DNA from: Manihot esculenta | Lineage: Eukaryota > Streptophyta > Magnoliopsida > Malpighiales > Euphorbiaceae | Direction of reading: 5' to 3' | NCBI RefSeq assembly: GCF_001659605.2 | Contig: NC_045136.1 | Location: 339,501-403,500 of the forward strand | DNA length: 64,000 nt | Made by a program: the position numbers and the translations under genes | Shown here: positions 8,701 to 19,252 of the stretch, in pieces | Numbering within the stretch: the first letter of the stretch is position 1 | Layout: each line of letters opens with the position of its first letter | Notes under the pieces: model-generated | Seen by the model: only the letters and a program-made list of their open reading frames with translations | Database searches by the model: none | Told to the model about the DNA's origin: nothing

Positions 8701-10322
8701 GCTCTAAGGGATAACTTTGTAGAGTAAGGTATGATATTCCCCCTCAGAGAACTTCAACTCCCCTTCTTTCGGTAGAGAATTGGCTACTTCCTTCTCGTTC
8801 GATCCGTATAGTCTAGGGCAGTGGATTGGGTATCGAAAGGAATTTTCCACGCTTCCTTCATTGCTTTATTCATGCCTTGACTTCCCGAATCAAGGAAATT
8901 CCCATGCAATTACTGAAAGCTGACTTCATGCCATTGAAGACAGGCCAGGAAAGCATTGAATCATTTCCGAGGTTTTTCCTATTAGGTCAGTAGTTCACTC
9001 ACTTTCTTCCCTTGCTTCTTGCCTACTTCGGGAGATTTTCCACAGCTGATTCCGTACTTTTCTTATACTTAGGAAGTCGATTTGGGAAAGAAGAAAGAGT
9101 GCTTGAAGAGAAAGCTACCCAAAGGAGAAGCAGTATATGCAAGGTCTAAGCCTTACATAGTTGTCTTTGTCTCCTTGGTACCCCTCCCTCTTACTTATTC
9201 TTCCTCCGTAATAGCTGCCTCGCTAGCGAAGGGTCTTCCAAGCCCTGAGCGCGCTGAGTGCTTAGCACTGAATTAATAGCATCACTTCTACCACTTGCAT
9301 AGCATATCGGTGGTAGCTACAAGACAAAAAAACTAACTCAAGAACACAAGAGAAGCTCTTTTTAAATGGCAGAGCTACAAGAAAGCATCTACTAAGCTAA
9401 CCATCTAATCTAAGCAGTAGTATCTCAACTCAACGAATAGCTTTTCCGCAAGAGGAAAGAGCATCTATCTACACAGCCCCTGATTGCCTTAGCTAGGTTG
9501 GCTCCTAGGCTAAAGCAACTGTACAACAGGCGATGTTATCAGCGATGCCTCGCAGCATGGAATGTTATTTCTTCTTCCTCTGGGCTCTAGAATGGGTTCA
9601 GCATCCACTCCGGGATTCTTTCCCCGACTACAAGAAAAGAAAGCCTTGCTTGCTTCTAATTTGGTTTGGCATTCTAAGGAGCAACTTCCCCGTAGGCTCG
9701 ATTCGGTTCCATCCTACGTCTTATCACTCGGAATTTTATTCTATCACACTGGTCACACTGGTGGTACTTTTTGTTGAATTAAAAGATTGGATTAGTCTTT
9801 CTGTACCCACCCCCACCCCCGTTTGAGAGTGATTTAAATATCAATAGGGAGACCTCCTAATAAGGATAGTGGAATTCCGTCCTAAGGCTTTCAATAATGA
9901 ATTTTATGGCATATTATTTAAGCCTAGTATCTCTGTGACCTTATTCGATATCGATTGAAGAGGCATGAAACTTAAGGAAAAGCGGCCATAGAGCCAATCT
10001 CTCCCATTAGTCAGACAGATGCGATCGTTAGAGATTCAAGATTTCCGGTTGGACCGATTTAATTCAAGCGATTGAAAGAGGAAAGACCGATTGATAGAGG
10101 TTGGATGGATGACCATGTTAGCATATGAGCTGCTTTGCTAGAAAGGAAAAATTCATTAAACCATAAACATACGTACTGCCTTGCCTGGAAAGACAGGAAG
10201 AACAGGGCTAGTATTCATCAAAGTCTTCACTCTGAACTGGGTATCAAAAGATCGATACCATTAATAGGATATGTAATTCCATTCCTCCTAGCCTTTGAAT
10301 TACTAGGATTGAAAGACTTTCA
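5762..10322. other. 4.5 kb with no recognisable gene
   Basis: Small ORFs (60-97 codons) on both strands overlap each other and show no known motif. A 97-codon plus ORF (9533-9826) is hydrophobic but unidentified. One copy of the dispersed motif GGGGCGTAGCGAG lies at 6611-6623. No tRNA, rRNA or intron domain found. Confidence 0.5.
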
Positions 10323-10817
10323 TTAGCAGTCGGGCTTAGAAGCATAGTCCTTAGGCCGAGAAATGGTAATAGTCTTTAAGTGAAGTTGAAGTAAGGGCGG
10401 AATCGAGGTCAGATCAAGACTGGCATGAAGTGATGGGATTGAACTTGAACTCTCAGGTGAGGCATTTCCTCTATCAAGCATTACTGCCGGAAAGAAGAAA
10501 CTAGGCAATAAAGCAATAAAGCCGAGTTGCAGATTCGATTGACCACAGCTTCGCCTACGCCACTTGTATATAGACAACCATAGTGCCCAAGATCTTCCCT
10601 TCGCGTAGCTCATTGAACCTTCCAACTTCACTCCGTGGCCTGTGCTAAAGAAGCGTGTCTTAACTAATTCCTTTGAACTCATTTCACCTATTCTACCTCT
10701 CGATATCTCCTCACCTTGCACCTTTTCTTTCTTTTCCTCACCCCATGATCCCTTTCCCATGTCGTGGAAGTGCTTCCGTTGGTCGCCTTTATTCTTGTAT
10801 CTGAAAGGCTTTTTCAA
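10323..10817 (-). CDS. Hypothetical 164-aa ORF
   Basis: A 164-codon frame starting ATG at 10817. The N-terminal third is Lys/Glu/Gly-rich (DMGKGSWGEEKKEKVQGEE). The middle has one hydrophobic stretch (LGFIALLPSFFFPAVM, about residues 98-113). The C-terminus is Ser/Leu-rich. I do not recognise it. Plus-strand frames at 10642-10848 and 10764-11069 overlap it, which weakens the case. Likely a chance ORF, but it is among the longest in the window. Confidence 0.15.
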   Translation of the reverse strand: MKKPFRYKNKGDQRKHFHDMGKGSWGEEKKEKVQGEEISRGRIGEMSSKELVKTRFFSTGHGVKLEGSMSYAKGRSWALWLSIYKWRRRSCGQSNLQLGFIALLPSFFFPAVMLDRGNASPESSSSIPSLHASLDLTSIPPLLQLHLKTITISRPKDYASKPDC

Positions 10818-11045
10818 ATATCCCCGAACACTCTTTCTGTTTCCGTAAGTGAAATGTTGAGTCCGTTTGCTGAACCAGTATCACGTCTGCTGGAATTCCC
10901 GGAGCGGAGAAAAACTTGCTTTTCAATCAGAGAACGTGTGGTGCGGGCTGGGCTTCCACCATGCCTCCCACCCAATAGAATTAAAGCAAAAGTAAAGGTT
11001 CTTCCCCCTCACGGAGCCAAGTTCCAGCTCGACCGACCGCCACTA

Positions 11046-11092
11046 GAAGGAGGCATTGCATTCTGTTAGCTACTTATAGCATACCTATAGAG
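11046..11092. repeat. Inverted repeat, left arm
   Basis: The reverse complement of this segment matches 11904-11949 over about 46 bp with three differences (core AGGTATGCTATAAGTAG and AACAGAATGCAATGCCTCC). The arms are about 0.8 kb apart. Confidence 0.85.
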
Positions 11093-11903
11093 AACATCTA
11101 TCTAGGCAACCCTCTTCTCTATCCTACCTCGCCTGTCATGCAGAGCGGGAGCATTTAAGATTCTTCCGAATTCCTAGTATAAATTCATATCGAAGAGTCT
11201 TAGACTATCCTTTTTCTTGTCGGAATAAGCCCTTCTCAGGGAAGAGAAAGAGGCCAGTCCTGCTTGACTTTGACTCTTTCCTTGCTTGCTTGGGTGGTCT
11301 CGTATTATAGACTTGAAGCCAAAAAGATGGGGTTGGATAAAAGGAGATCTTTTTTTCTTTTCTCGTAGAAGGGAAATGTGAGGTAGGCCAATTCTCCCGA
11401 GGGGGATAACTTTCCATATGACTATTTAAATAAGGAGTCAGTCTAGTCGGTCATGAACGGCTTTCCTTCCTTCCGATTTGCCTTCTCTCCCTAGCTACTT
11501 TCTTTCGAGAATGAGAATCCTAATCATACTTTCGCTCGTGCCAATCGCCTATTCTCTAGCCGCGAAAAATCCTATTGAGTTCTCTCTCCTCGTCTCACGA
11601 CGGAACTCTGAATTGAATTGACTTTATGGCTAGGCTCTTTGGCCTTTTGGCTAGGCTCTTTTGGCCTACAGTTTCTCGATCAACTAGATGACGCATTTGA
11701 AGAAAGACAGAAGGAAGATAATCCTTATATAGACAATTACCTACAAGATCTCGCCCCATAAGGCTTGAATGGATGGCTTCCAAGGCCAGGGCTCGATCCT
11801 GCACAATTTCCTTTCCTTCCCCCCTGGGAAGATGTCTCAATTCCACACTTCCCTTACCCAACGTTCAGTTACTTGCTTCAGGGCAATCCTGAAGCCTAGG
11901 TTC
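11093..11903. other. Spacer between inverted-repeat arms
   Basis: No gene is supported inside. Two small minus ORFs (11205-11417 and 11595-11861) have no recognised motif. Confidence 0.45.
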
Positions 11904-11949
11904 TATATAGGTATGCTATAAGTAGTTAACAGAATGCAATGCCTCCATT
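11904..11949. repeat. Inverted repeat, right arm
   Basis: Partner of the segment at 11046-11092 in opposite orientation. Confidence 0.85.
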
Positions 11950-12139
11950 CCTGCTTGCAGATCAATCAATAATATACTGGATAATTCTTGCTCGGCCTCG
12001 GGCCAATTAGTCAATTATAACAAGTCCTCTCTCTCTTTCTCAGCAAACTTACCGAACTGGCTAAAAAGAGCTAGCTCTAGGAAGGTCTCTAAGCTAAGGC
12101 TTCCTCACTTACTTGCTAGAGTATGGAATTAGTCCGCCT

Positions 12140-12430
12140 TTTGAAAGTCAGAATGATGGTTCACCAGTCATCACACGTAATTTCCTCCTTCTTTTCCTCG
12201 CTCGAAAGTCAGAAAAAAGGAAGTTGAAATAGGCAGTTCAGGGTTTAGGGAGAGGTCTAACTAGCCCTCAGGGGACCCCCCGCTAGGGGAGAAAGAAAGT
12301 ATGAAGGTTCACCGGTTACTCTACGTAATTCACGCGTCTTTATTCTGCTGTAAAGTCAGATAAAGTTTGATTGAATTGAAGAGTGAGTTCAGGTATGGGG
12401 AAGTGTGTAACAGCCCCGCAGGGAACTAAA
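12140..12430. repeat. Diverged tandem duplication, ~150 bp period
   Basis: 12150-12290 and 12300-12425 share the order GAAxGxTGGTTCACC, then CACGTAATT or TACGTAATT, then AAAGTCAGA, then GAGTTCAGG or GCAGTTCAGG, then a GxCCxCAGGG tail. They are separated by many substitutions and indels. This is an old duplication with no coding frame. Confidence 0.5.
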
Positions 12431-13646
12431 GGTCACAAAGGCTTTAAGATAAGAGAAAGAAGAATAAGAATCCAGCCCACTATGAGTACTCATCCCACTT
12501 TCTCTCCTTGTGGGTGAAGCAGGGAACAAGCAATCCAGTCAGCCAGGTCTGGGTCCTACCTAGCCGAGTCAGGGAAAGGGCTATCCTAAGCCCATTATCT
12601 CCTAATCTTACTAAGTTTAGGCTTCGTCCCTTAGCTCTTTTCTTTCTTGTATCCTCCTTTTCCTTGCTAGTGTGGTGACCATTATTGCGTATTTAGGTTT
12701 CGTTTGGCTTGGGTTAAATGATATCATGGTAGACGGTCTTTTAGATCAAAAGTGCGTTCTTAACGAGAGGAAGAAATGCAGGGAAGGGAGGTAGGTTATG
12801 TAGGCTACAACTCTTCATAGGTTGCTCAATCGAAAAGGCCAAAGAGCAGCATCTTTAGGCCCTTTAAAGTCCATCAATAGGTTATCACACATCAAGCCCA
12901 CTACTGATGGTTTTTTAGGGCTTTTTTTTCGTAGGCTGTAAGATATCTTTAAAGCCACAAGCCGGGAACTCCTCTAGTTACAGCTCACAGCCCTACCTCT
13001 TAGCTAGCAGAAGAATGCTTTCTTTTATAGATATAGTGTATGCTCTAGTTAGCAAGTTAGAAAAGAGAGTTAATAAATAGGAGAGTTAAGATTCAATATC
13101 CCCACTAGACCAAAATAAAGAGTCTTCCTATCTAATGTTCCTACCATTGGTATTTACGCTCCAGCTAGTTCTTCTTGCCTTCCTTCTCTTGCTGCTGCTT
13201 TGCCAATTTCAATTTGAGTAGCTTTCGATGCGAAGCCCTTTCAATTGCGTCTGTCTTTCTTCTGCCTTTCCTGATGACTTTCCTTTCTTTCTTTACTCTA
13301 TGTCTGTCTCGACTCTATGCCTTCTTGCTGGCTTGGTGAAGACTGAGGTAGTGGTTTGCCACCTTCAAGCCTAGAGAGCAAGAAGCAATGCTAGGCCTGT
13401 TAGTTGAGAAGTAGGGATGTTTTCACCTGTCCTATCGCTATCAATAAAAAGGAATTTCCTTAATGCATTGACCCTTTCGCCAGCACTCCTAATAAAGATA
13501 TTTTCTGGATCCCTAAAGCCATTGTCCACAGCTTTGGCTTAGTTCAAAACAGTCCTAGCTAGAGATTCTACCTTCCTTCTTAGCGCGTATCATCCCTTTC
13601 AGTTAGCGTTTGCTTCCAGGTCAAGCCCTTTCTTAATTCTTAAAGG
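12431..13646. other. No recognisable gene
   Basis: 1.2 kb with no ORF of note, no RNA gene and no clear repeat. Confidence 0.5.
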
Positions 13647-13705
13647 CATTGAGAAAGAGGGGCGTAGCGAGAATGCATTAAGAAAGAGGGGGCGTAGCGA
13701 GAATA
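13647..13705. repeat. Tandem 29/30-bp repeat carrying GGGGCGTAGCGAG
   Basis: Two adjacent units, CATTGAGAAAGAGGGGCG.. and CATTAAGAAAGAGGGGGCG.., each end TAGCGAGAAT. The 12-13 bp core also occurs at 6611 and, inverted, at 18483. Confidence 0.9.
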
Positions 13706-13849
13706 GAGAATTCTTACCCCGATTTCGCTAAACTAGAATAGAGGGTCTCTTTGGCATTGGGAGTACATCAGGGCAGGGACAGTCGAGCCAAAGGCTTCTT
13801 AAGGTCAATCGAGTGCGCTCCCTTGTCTTTTCTTTTCCATCTATATGAA

Positions 13850-13969
13850 ATAAGAAAAAACCAGGTTCTCGGGACTCTAAACGCAGGTCCTCGGGTTGAG
13901 AACCAAATGGCGGATGCTTTGGCCACATTAGCTGCTATGTCAAAGAAGGATGTAGTCAATAAGGAATGA
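13850..13969 (+). mobile_element. Ty3/gypsy RNase H 3' fragment
   Basis: The plus strand reads ENQMADALATLAAMS, the conserved end of the RNase H domain of plant gypsy elements (the ADALATLA block). Just before it, where the element should read a short HIPR-like segment, lies a 22-bp sequence (13866-13887) found again at 24341. The frame runs from 13751, but only the last ~20 codons are clearly pol. No neighbouring element parts. Confidence 0.8.
13866..13887. repeat. 22-bp dispersed repeat, copy 1
   Basis: TTCTCGGGACTCTAAACGCA plus GG, identical to 24341-24362. It sits inside the RNase H fragment. Confidence 0.9.
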
Positions 13970-14899
13970 TGTCTTTCCATTCAGGTGGATAGTTAGCTTG
14001 GGTTCCACACCATTCCAGTAGCTTAAGTAAAAGATAAGAGCAAACTTGCTTTCTTGCTTAAATCAGGCTGTAAAGTTCAAAAGATGATTTCGGGTGGAAA
14101 GAGTCAAAAGGATAGCGGTTTCGATCTCTTAAGGTAAGGTACTTAGGGCCCGTTTGGTTTAGTCCCATCGATCGGGTGGATTAGTTACGGCCGAGATAAG
14201 GGGGGACGAAGCAATAAGATCATGTCCCTCAAAGCTCCGCGAAGAGAAGCGTAGCAGGCATGTATCGATGTGCAAACGATGTGATAGGGAGAACTTCTTG
14301 TTCTCTCAGTCAAATCTCTTTAGTAGAGAGGTAGCTTCCTCTTCCAAATCTCTTTCTCTTGGGCTTCCCTTTGTCTGCTCTAAATTTCAAAGTAGGTTAC
14401 ATCAGTCTGAGATTCTAGTATGTCTCAAGTAGTCGGCTAGAAAGGTAGGTAGCAGCCGAGGAGAAGGGTCCGACCCGACCCAAACCATATCCCCTCTTTC
14501 TTCTGCTATCCTTCACTGGTCGCACTCGACGAATTTCCTCAAAATCTTTCCTTTCATAATTTCAGTCCGCCGTAGCGAGCGCGTTTATGCGTGTAAAATG
14601 GATTTGGAGGTTGGGGTGCCAAAAGCCCGATTTGCTTCTCGTCTAGCCTAATCTACTAGCCTAATCTAATAGAGTAGCTTCTTTCTCTTTACCCGGCACC
14701 TGTCCCTCTAGGGCTTTCTCGCTATTCTATAAGCAAACCTCTTCTTGACTTTAGGTGTTTAAACGTTGGTCCACGTCAATTACATCGAGCCTTTTCTTTT
14801 GAATTGAAGTAGGACATGAAATTCTGATAGCAGAAAGAGCTCTTTCAGACCCCTCCCTGAAAGTCAACAACGACCGAAAAAGGCCGTAGCGCTCGACGT
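13970..14899. other. No recognisable gene
   Basis: About 0.9 kb with no supported feature. A CGTAGCGAGC sequence at 14571 resembles the dispersed core but lacks its 5' Gs. Confidence 0.5.
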
Positions 14900-15001
14900 T
14901 TGTTTACAGACGTCTGGGGGTTTCGAATTGGACCTGGCGATCAACCCTTCGCTCTTCTCGCTCGCGAACATTCTTTGTTGTTAACTGACTTGCCTGCTCT
15001 C

Positions 15002-15382
15002 TTAAACCACGCTGCTAAACCACGCTTCCTTGCCAAGGGCCTTCACTTCGCTCGACCGAATGGGGACGGTAAACTGCGAACTTTTCCAGTATTCGTGGCT
15101 CGGTTGACTGGAACCCCGCACAACAACAAAACGGGGATAAACGGCCCTATAGACAGACCTCTCTTCTCTAGACCTGACAGCCTCAATCACGTCCGGATTA
15201 AATAAAAAAGGGAGGCAGCCCTTTGAAAGAGCTTCTTCTTTAATCCCACTTATTGAAAGAATATCATTCAGCTTTAGGTATATATGTATAACAAATCTCA
15301 GGATCAACATACTCTCCTTGCTCGAGGGTCCTACCCGCTTCTCATTCAAACCCGAGCCCAGGGCCATACGTTCCTCTCTCAT
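15002..15382 (-). CDS. Hypothetical 126-aa ORF
   Basis: A 126-codon frame with ATG at 15382. It has a hydrophobic stretch at about residues 25-45 (MLILRFVIHIYLKLNDILSI). The rest is charged. I do not recognise it. A 101-codon plus frame (14900-15205) overlaps most of its 3' half, so at most one of them is real and probably neither is. Confidence 0.15.
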   Translation of the reverse strand: MREERMALGSGLNEKRVGPSSKESMLILRFVIHIYLKLNDILSISGIKEEALSKGCLPFLFNPDVIEAVRSREERSVYRAVYPRFVVVRGSSQPSHEYWKSSQFTVPIRSSEVKALGKEAWFSSVV

Positions 15383-15514
15383 TCAGGGGTTAACATATTC
15401 TATTCTATTAGGAATTGGGTTTACCTTCATCTGGAGAGTTCTGTACACTCAAAGCTTTCAATCTTAAAAGAAGTGCGTAATGATCAGTCATTACTTAAGC
15501 TGGCTTTAAAATGA

Positions 15515-17877
15515 TAACATCCTTCCTTGCCCTCGAACCAGTCACCGCTTGCAGAGCCCCTAGCTAAAAAGCCCTAAACTGCCTACAAGCCGGCATCTTC
15601 ATCCGATAGGACAATGAGTCTAAAGTAAAGGCTGACTCTTCCCGAGTCATCGCCGGGCTTAAAAAACATTCTTGTCCCGAATAGCTAAGCATATGGGGTT
15701 TGAGAGTTTTGCCATTCCATTATGGGGCTCTTTCCCCAGAGCCGGGGAATTCGCTCTAAAGTAGACTTTTGCTTTTGCTTCCTCTTTTTCCAGAAAGGAT
15801 TGAATCAAGAAGACAATGCGCAAGAAAGAGGATCTTAGTAGTTACACTTTTAGAACAAAGAAAGTAGTCTTGAGAAGACTTGCTGCCTAGCGCTATAGCT
15901 TTGCAAGGCCTAAACTCAAATCGATTTTCGTCACGTCAGTGGTAGCTTAGATAAAGAAGGTTCTTACCCGAAAGAAAAATTGTGAATTGCTTAGGCAAAA
16001 GAAGGTGAGTACACTTCACTCGATATCGAATACTCAACAGACAGGCAGACCGGATGAGAAGGATAAATCAATCGCCAATGCTGATACAAAAGGAAACCCG
16101 TAACCGCGCTTTCACTTAAAAACTGAAGGGAATGAGCCGAGGTCAGGAACTGAACTACCTGCTTTCGGGTCAGGAGGGAAACTCACTAAAGCAAGGGCTT
16201 CAAGATCACAGTAATGCCTGCCAACTTCGTTGCCTTGGGTACGAATGTCATGTTCAAAGCAGCAACCAATATACAAAGGAAGCTAGAAGAGACGCATACC
16301 CTAAGGTAAGGGAGAGTGAGGTGTGGAGTGGATTTGATTGGTGCAAGCCCAAGGTCTCATTCGAAACCAACAGCAGTTCATGCTAGCGACAGCTCAGCTG
16401 CAGGAGTGAATTAAGGAAGTCAGTGCCAGTCACCGGACATTCCCTTTTCTTCTTGTTGGATTGATTTCCACTCTCGTAGAGAAAGAGTAGCAGCAATAGT
16501 TTGAGTTTGCACCATGATTCCCCCCTCATTCCCGTTCCCCTTTTTGGTGGCTATCACTACTCCTTGGTAAGGGGGAAAGGGTGAACTCTCTTAAGAGAAG
16601 GTCGGTCGGGTTGAGTAATCGGGAATCACAGGTTCAAGTATTCGTTCCCGGGCTTTCGACCCGCATCTTTTTCGTCTGTGCTTACCTTATTCCTAGCTAG
16701 AAATTATGAGAATAGTACGCCTAGGGACTTCATCAATCCAATGAACAGACAAAGCGGCTTGGCCGAAGGGTCAGGAAGAGAGAACGACTCTACTTTATGA
16801 GTTAGAACATTAGGAACCTTACACCCATATGAAAGAAAGCAGCCAAAACAGTAGAGAAGATCAGAGACGGGTTTAGCGAGAAAAAAAAAGTCTTTAGCTC
16901 ACACCTATCTTTGATGAAAGAAGCCAAAAAGCAAGTTTAGGTAGAAAGAACAGCCAGTGTCAGAGAGATGACTTCTGTTGAACTCTTCCTTTACATGAAG
17001 AGAATGAATACCTTAATGGAATTGAATCTGGGATCCAACCAAGTAGATTAGGTTAAGGCAAGCATGAGTTCAACCCTTTTCTCATCGGGCCAGGATCGAT
17101 AGCCGTTCGACCTGAGGGAAGTTCGGTCATATTATATTAAGAATCCCCAATGTCTTGGTCTTGACCTTCGCTTCGAGGGACAAGCACCGCATCTAGGTAA
17201 GCTGCATCTAATTTAATTGATTCACCGGATCTTCCATCTACGTAAATTGAAGAGATGTCTGTTAAGGTCGGCTTCATGAAAGCAAGAAAGCAAGCAAGTT
17301 TAGCGAAAATAGAGATTGAAAGAGATGGATTTAGCCCATTTGGTAGAAGAATTGGACAAGCCATAAGGGTTCTTTTGTGGCCTAGATCAGTGCTTCCGCT
17401 TTAAGATAGGGACCTACTACATCAATAGGGGCATCAGGACAGATCTCAGGTAATTGGATGGCTTTGGCCTTCTTCTTTTAGGCTAGTTTTCCAACTCGAC
17501 CTAGGTTTAGGCTCGAATCAAAGAGTCTGTCTAGATGAGTAAAGCCTTGGGTTCTATATCTTTATATGAGTTCAGCAATCGCCTATCTCTTTCTTTATAC
17601 TGATTGATACTGGGAGCCTTTTAGATTAGATTATATCCCGTCCTTTGACCTCCCTGACCTTCTTTAGCACCCTATTTCGCTCTGCTGATAGCCCGCCTTT
17701 CTTTCCAATAGTTTCGCTATAGCGACTACGTACCTTTGATCCTGCCTTTCATATAAGATAGTAAAAAATGCCTATACATATCATGAGGAAATTATCCATC
17801 TAGCTAGATAGGGGTAGCACTCAGAACTTCATTCGTATTAGTGAGGCAAAGAGACTTGGCTTGTAGGAAGTCAAGGC
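15515..17877. other. 2.4 kb with no recognisable gene
   Basis: Only an 84-codon plus ORF (16132-16386) and a 75-codon minus ORF (17137-17364), neither with a known motif. No tRNA-like fold was found near the GGTTCAAGT at 16633. Confidence 0.5.
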
Positions 17878-18415
17878 TGGTTGAAGACGCTAAATTCCAA
17901 GGCCTAAACTGTCGATGGAGTAGTTCGCGGCCTGGAGCTAGACCTTTTCACATGTAGCGCTAAGGTAGACCTTTCTCTGCCTGACTATGTATGACTTTGA
18001 CTTTCTCATTAACATGGAATTCTTGAGGGAGTTCAAAGCCTTTACCATACCTTCCCCCTATACTGTGCGCATCTTGGAAGGAGGATCTTCTATGCTTCCC
18101 GAAACAGCTGGCCCTAGCGAGAAAGAGAAAATGGGCGCCATCATGCTTTCAGCCATGCTAGTAGAGAAGGGATATAATAAGGGGGAAGGGAGAGGCCACC
18201 TACTTGGCTGCCTTTCGTGCTTAGAAGAGTGAGGACTTGGGAGAGACTTCTCTACGGCTGAAAAAGGAAAGAGTTTGACTACTTTATTTTATGAGTTCAA
18301 GGACGTGATCCCATTCCGACTTGCCTAAGAAGCTGCCACCTAGTAGGGAAGTTGATCATAAAATAGAGCCTCTAGCTAAGCCACTAGCGAAGTCACCCAT
18401 TGAAGTGAGCCGAGA
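17878..18415 (+). mobile_element. Ty3/gypsy protease-RT linker fragment
   Basis: The plus strand carries, across several frames, the order of motifs that links protease to reverse transcriptase in plant gypsy elements. First comes a GVVRGLELDLF-like segment, then VDLSLPDY, then DFDFLINMEFLREFKAF (usual form DFxIGMEFL), then AGPSEKEK, a KGYNKGE-like stretch, FKDVIP, and REVDHKIE followed by a remnant of the AKPxAKxPxEMSxPE segment. Several frameshifts and stops separate these, so it is inactive. The 81-codon frame 17987-18232 covers its central part. It is a different part of the polyprotein from the other gypsy pieces in the window and may come from another element. Confidence 0.85.
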
Positions 18416-18735
18416 GAGAAGCTCTTCCTTTGTTCAATCAGTTGACTTTGCTGCTATCAACTAACAATATAGTTGTATCAGATCGCTACGCCCCTTGGTC
18501 TAAAACCAAAGTTTCTATACCATGTCGAATGCAATTCATTGCTTAACGCCCTCTATCTATTCTAATATAAAAGAGCGTCTAGGCAAACCGCGGAGAATTT
18601 CACTCTAACAACGGTTACCGGGGTCTAGGTTTAAGGGATATTCAGTTATGATGAAAAAGAAGGGGTTTTCATGAAAGTTGGATCATTGAGATGTCCCATA
18701 GGAAGCTTTAGACGAAAAACACGCTGTTTTAACAA

Positions 18736-19252
18736 GTGTTCCGATTTAATATCATTGACTCTTCGGATTCAAGGAAGATATCGACCATAGGGAGAGTATA
18801 TCAAGATCTCTTTTCCCTTATCGAGAGACTTCTGCAAATAAGAAGAGGAAGAAGTGTGCTTTCGATGGCAAGGCCAGAACAACCAAGTATCCCCCATCAT
18901 GAGCTATCAAAGGCAGATGTCGTAGCTCCAATCATTGAGACTTCTGCAAATAAGAAGAGGAGGAAGCACACCATCAAGGATGGAAAGACTTAAATCAGCA
19001 ACTCCCCTTGGATCAGGGTATAACATAACAGGGGTTAGTCCGGCACGAATCAAGCCGAGTGAAAACAAAACACTACTTCATTGCCCACAGCTTATAGATC
19101 TGAAAAGACTTTATTTGTTCGATTCCTTCTTGGGCCGGAAAAAGCCTATTATAATAGCCAAATTAGATAGAGTGGGTAAGCACCCTTGCATAACTTACCT
19201 CACTCAAGAGAAATGGGGATATGTCGAATCATTACTATATACCATACCATAG
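18736..19252 (+). other. Two overlapping unidentified ORFs sharing a 24-bp repeat
   Basis: An 85-codon frame (18736-18993) and a 105-codon frame (18935-19252) overlap in different phases. The identical 24-bp sequence GAGACTTCTGCAAATAAGAA plus GAGG lies at 18825-18848 and 18937-18960. The repeat is read in the same phase by the first ORF only in part. The second ORF's C-terminal half (DLKRLYLFDSFLGRKKPIII) looks more protein-like than the first, but I do not recognise it. Coding status uncertain. Confidence 0.25.

Noticed and set aside
16630..16650. GGTTCAAGT and GGTTCGAGT (22194) as tRNA T loops
   Set aside because: No stems; no tRNA fold in either strand.
18305..18330. GATCCCATTCCGAC, as in 5S rRNA
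   Set aside because: Lies in the gypsy fragment (FKDVIP codons), and the rest of 5S is absent.
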